Source: JAAYJM01 sp964498585 (GTDB taxonomy: Bacteria; Bacteroidota; Ignavibacteria; Kapaibacteriales; UBA2268). Taken from it: a DNA stretch of 24,167 nucleotides. The stretch is taken from assembly GCA_964498585.1 (NCBI GenBank), contig CAZCHH010000053.1, positions 1 through 24,167 of the forward strand, read 5' to 3'. This document shows positions 23,762-24,167 of the stretch, piece after piece. The notes under the pieces are model-generated. The model was given only the letters and a program-made list of their open reading frames with translations. It made no database searches and was not told where the DNA came from. Both the position numbers and the translations under genes were made by a program. Position 1 is the first letter of the stretch; each line of letters starts with the position of its first letter.

Positions 23762-23777
23762 GAACAACTTGTTGTTC
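23762..23777. repeat. Small palindrome of the interspersed family
   Basis: GAACAAC-TT-GTTGTTC. It is preceded by CTTGAGAA (23757-23764, overlapping) and followed by GTATGA, as in the hairpin at 12995-13028, where TGTTCGTATGA also occurs. This supports membership of the same degenerate family. Confidence 0.6.
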
Positions 23778-23942
23778 GTATGAGAAAAAAAATTCATTTT
23801 TTGCAAATCTTTTGTTTTACTAATACTTAAAAACTCAATACCAATCTGTTTTTGCAGCTAATAATAAAGTTAAAACATATTCCTCTTCAGATATATATCC
23901 ACAAATATTTTTTTTAAAATAATTCGATTTATTTCACCCCAC

Positions 23943-24005
23943 CCTGACGGGATAGCATAGGTAACGGGAAACATTTTCTACAATAATATAATACCTGGCG
24001 GGATA
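23943..24005 (+). repeat. Pair of CCTGRCGGGATA repeats
   Basis: CCTGACGGGATA at 23943-23954 and CCTGGCGGGATA at 23994-24005 match at 11 of 12 bases. They are GC-rich words in otherwise AT-rich DNA and look like remnants of an interspersed repeat of the kind common in Bacteroidetes-group genomes. Confidence 0.5.
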
Positions 24006-24028
24006 AAAGAAAAGAATAAAAGATATTT

Positions 24029-24145
24029 CACACTTTCTTAAGTGTGGCACATCTGTAAAATTAGCAACGTAGTTGCGTTATCGTAATAGATATGAAAACA
24101 CACACACGCAAAGAATCTCGTAGAGATGATATCGCTCCTACGGAG
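24029..24145. repeat. Series of four small hairpins, three with a GTA/TAC loop
   Basis: CACACTT-TCTT-AAGTGTG (24029-24046), GCAAC-GTA-GTTGC (24064-24076), ATCTC-GTA-GAGAT (24115-24127) and CTCC-TAC-GGAG (24135-24145). The last three have unrelated stems but the same three-base loop (TAC is GTA on the other strand). Confidence 0.65.
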
Positions 24146-24167
24146 TTCATTCGTTCTTTGTTTTTGC

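Larger units (their letters stand above)
23583..24167. other. Gene-free window end with hairpins and repeat remnants
   Basis: 585 bases without a credible gene. 23583-23750 is AT-rich and should contain the promoter of the sigma-factor operon. From about 23757 onward the region holds small palindromes and repeat fragments. A short CA run (about 24090-24098) lies among them. Any gene to the right starts beyond the window. Confidence 0.7.

Overview
The window is AT-rich bacterial DNA from a Gram-negative member of the Fibrobacteres-Chlorobi-Bacteroidetes (FCB) group, most likely Bacteroidota, Ignavibacteria or Kapabacteria. The support is a type IX secretion C-terminal sorting domain, Kdo transferase (lipid A with Kdo), OmpA-type and other outer-membrane barrels, an HpnE-type squalene enzyme, and at least one promoter of the Bacteroidetes form (TTG-N17-TAnnTTTG). 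A run of exactly 100 N inside a repeat shows a scaffolded draft assembly, probably a metagenome bin.

Layout. 3-1912 (+): the end of a YeeE/YedE sulfur-type transporter, overlapping by 4 bp an ArsP/DUF318 permease. 1913-2600: no gene; a tandem palindromic repeat array with the N gap, then a row of hairpins. 2601-4819 (-): three exported proteins of unknown role, one a thioredoxin-like protein overlapping a possible beta-propeller. 5088-5993 (+): a small type IX cargo protein. 6183-8084 (-): an outer-membrane protein with two OmpA-like domains. 8214-9891 (+): an outer-membrane barrel and fructose-1,6-bisphosphatase, 1 bp apart. 10108-12880 (+): a DPP III-like zinc peptidase lipoprotein and branched-chain aminotransferase. 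12881-13152: a dense palindrome cluster. 13153-18026 (-): enoyl-CoA hydratase, Kdo transferase and a 918-residue fusion with GT2 and methyltransferase domains, packed as one operon. 18094-19446 (+): HpnE. 19447-19905: a composite palindromic element. 19906-20787 (+): 3-hydroxyacyl-CoA dehydrogenase. 20917-23582 (-): ECF sigma factor, anti-sigma-like membrane protein and lipoprotein. 23583-24167: no gene, several small hairpins.

How the parts relate. Much of the window serves the envelope: LPS core assembly (waaA plus the glycosyltransferase fusion), outer-membrane barrels, lipoproteins and a probable envelope-responsive sigma/anti-sigma pair. The metabolic genes (fbp, ilvE, echA, hbd, hpnE) are housekeeping or central metabolism and look interspersed rather than forming one pathway cluster; echA and hbd encode consecutive beta-oxidation/crotonyl-CoA steps but lie in different transcription units.

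The least explained material is non-coding: several families of palindromes, some with paired (compensatory) base changes. They fill all four convergent gaps and are absent from the three divergent gaps. On the protein side the most unusual items are the anti-sigma protein with a barrel-like C-terminus, the three-domain glycosyltransferase/methyltransferase, and the HEVSH peptidase. I see no CRISPR array, prophage, transposase, tRNA or rRNA.
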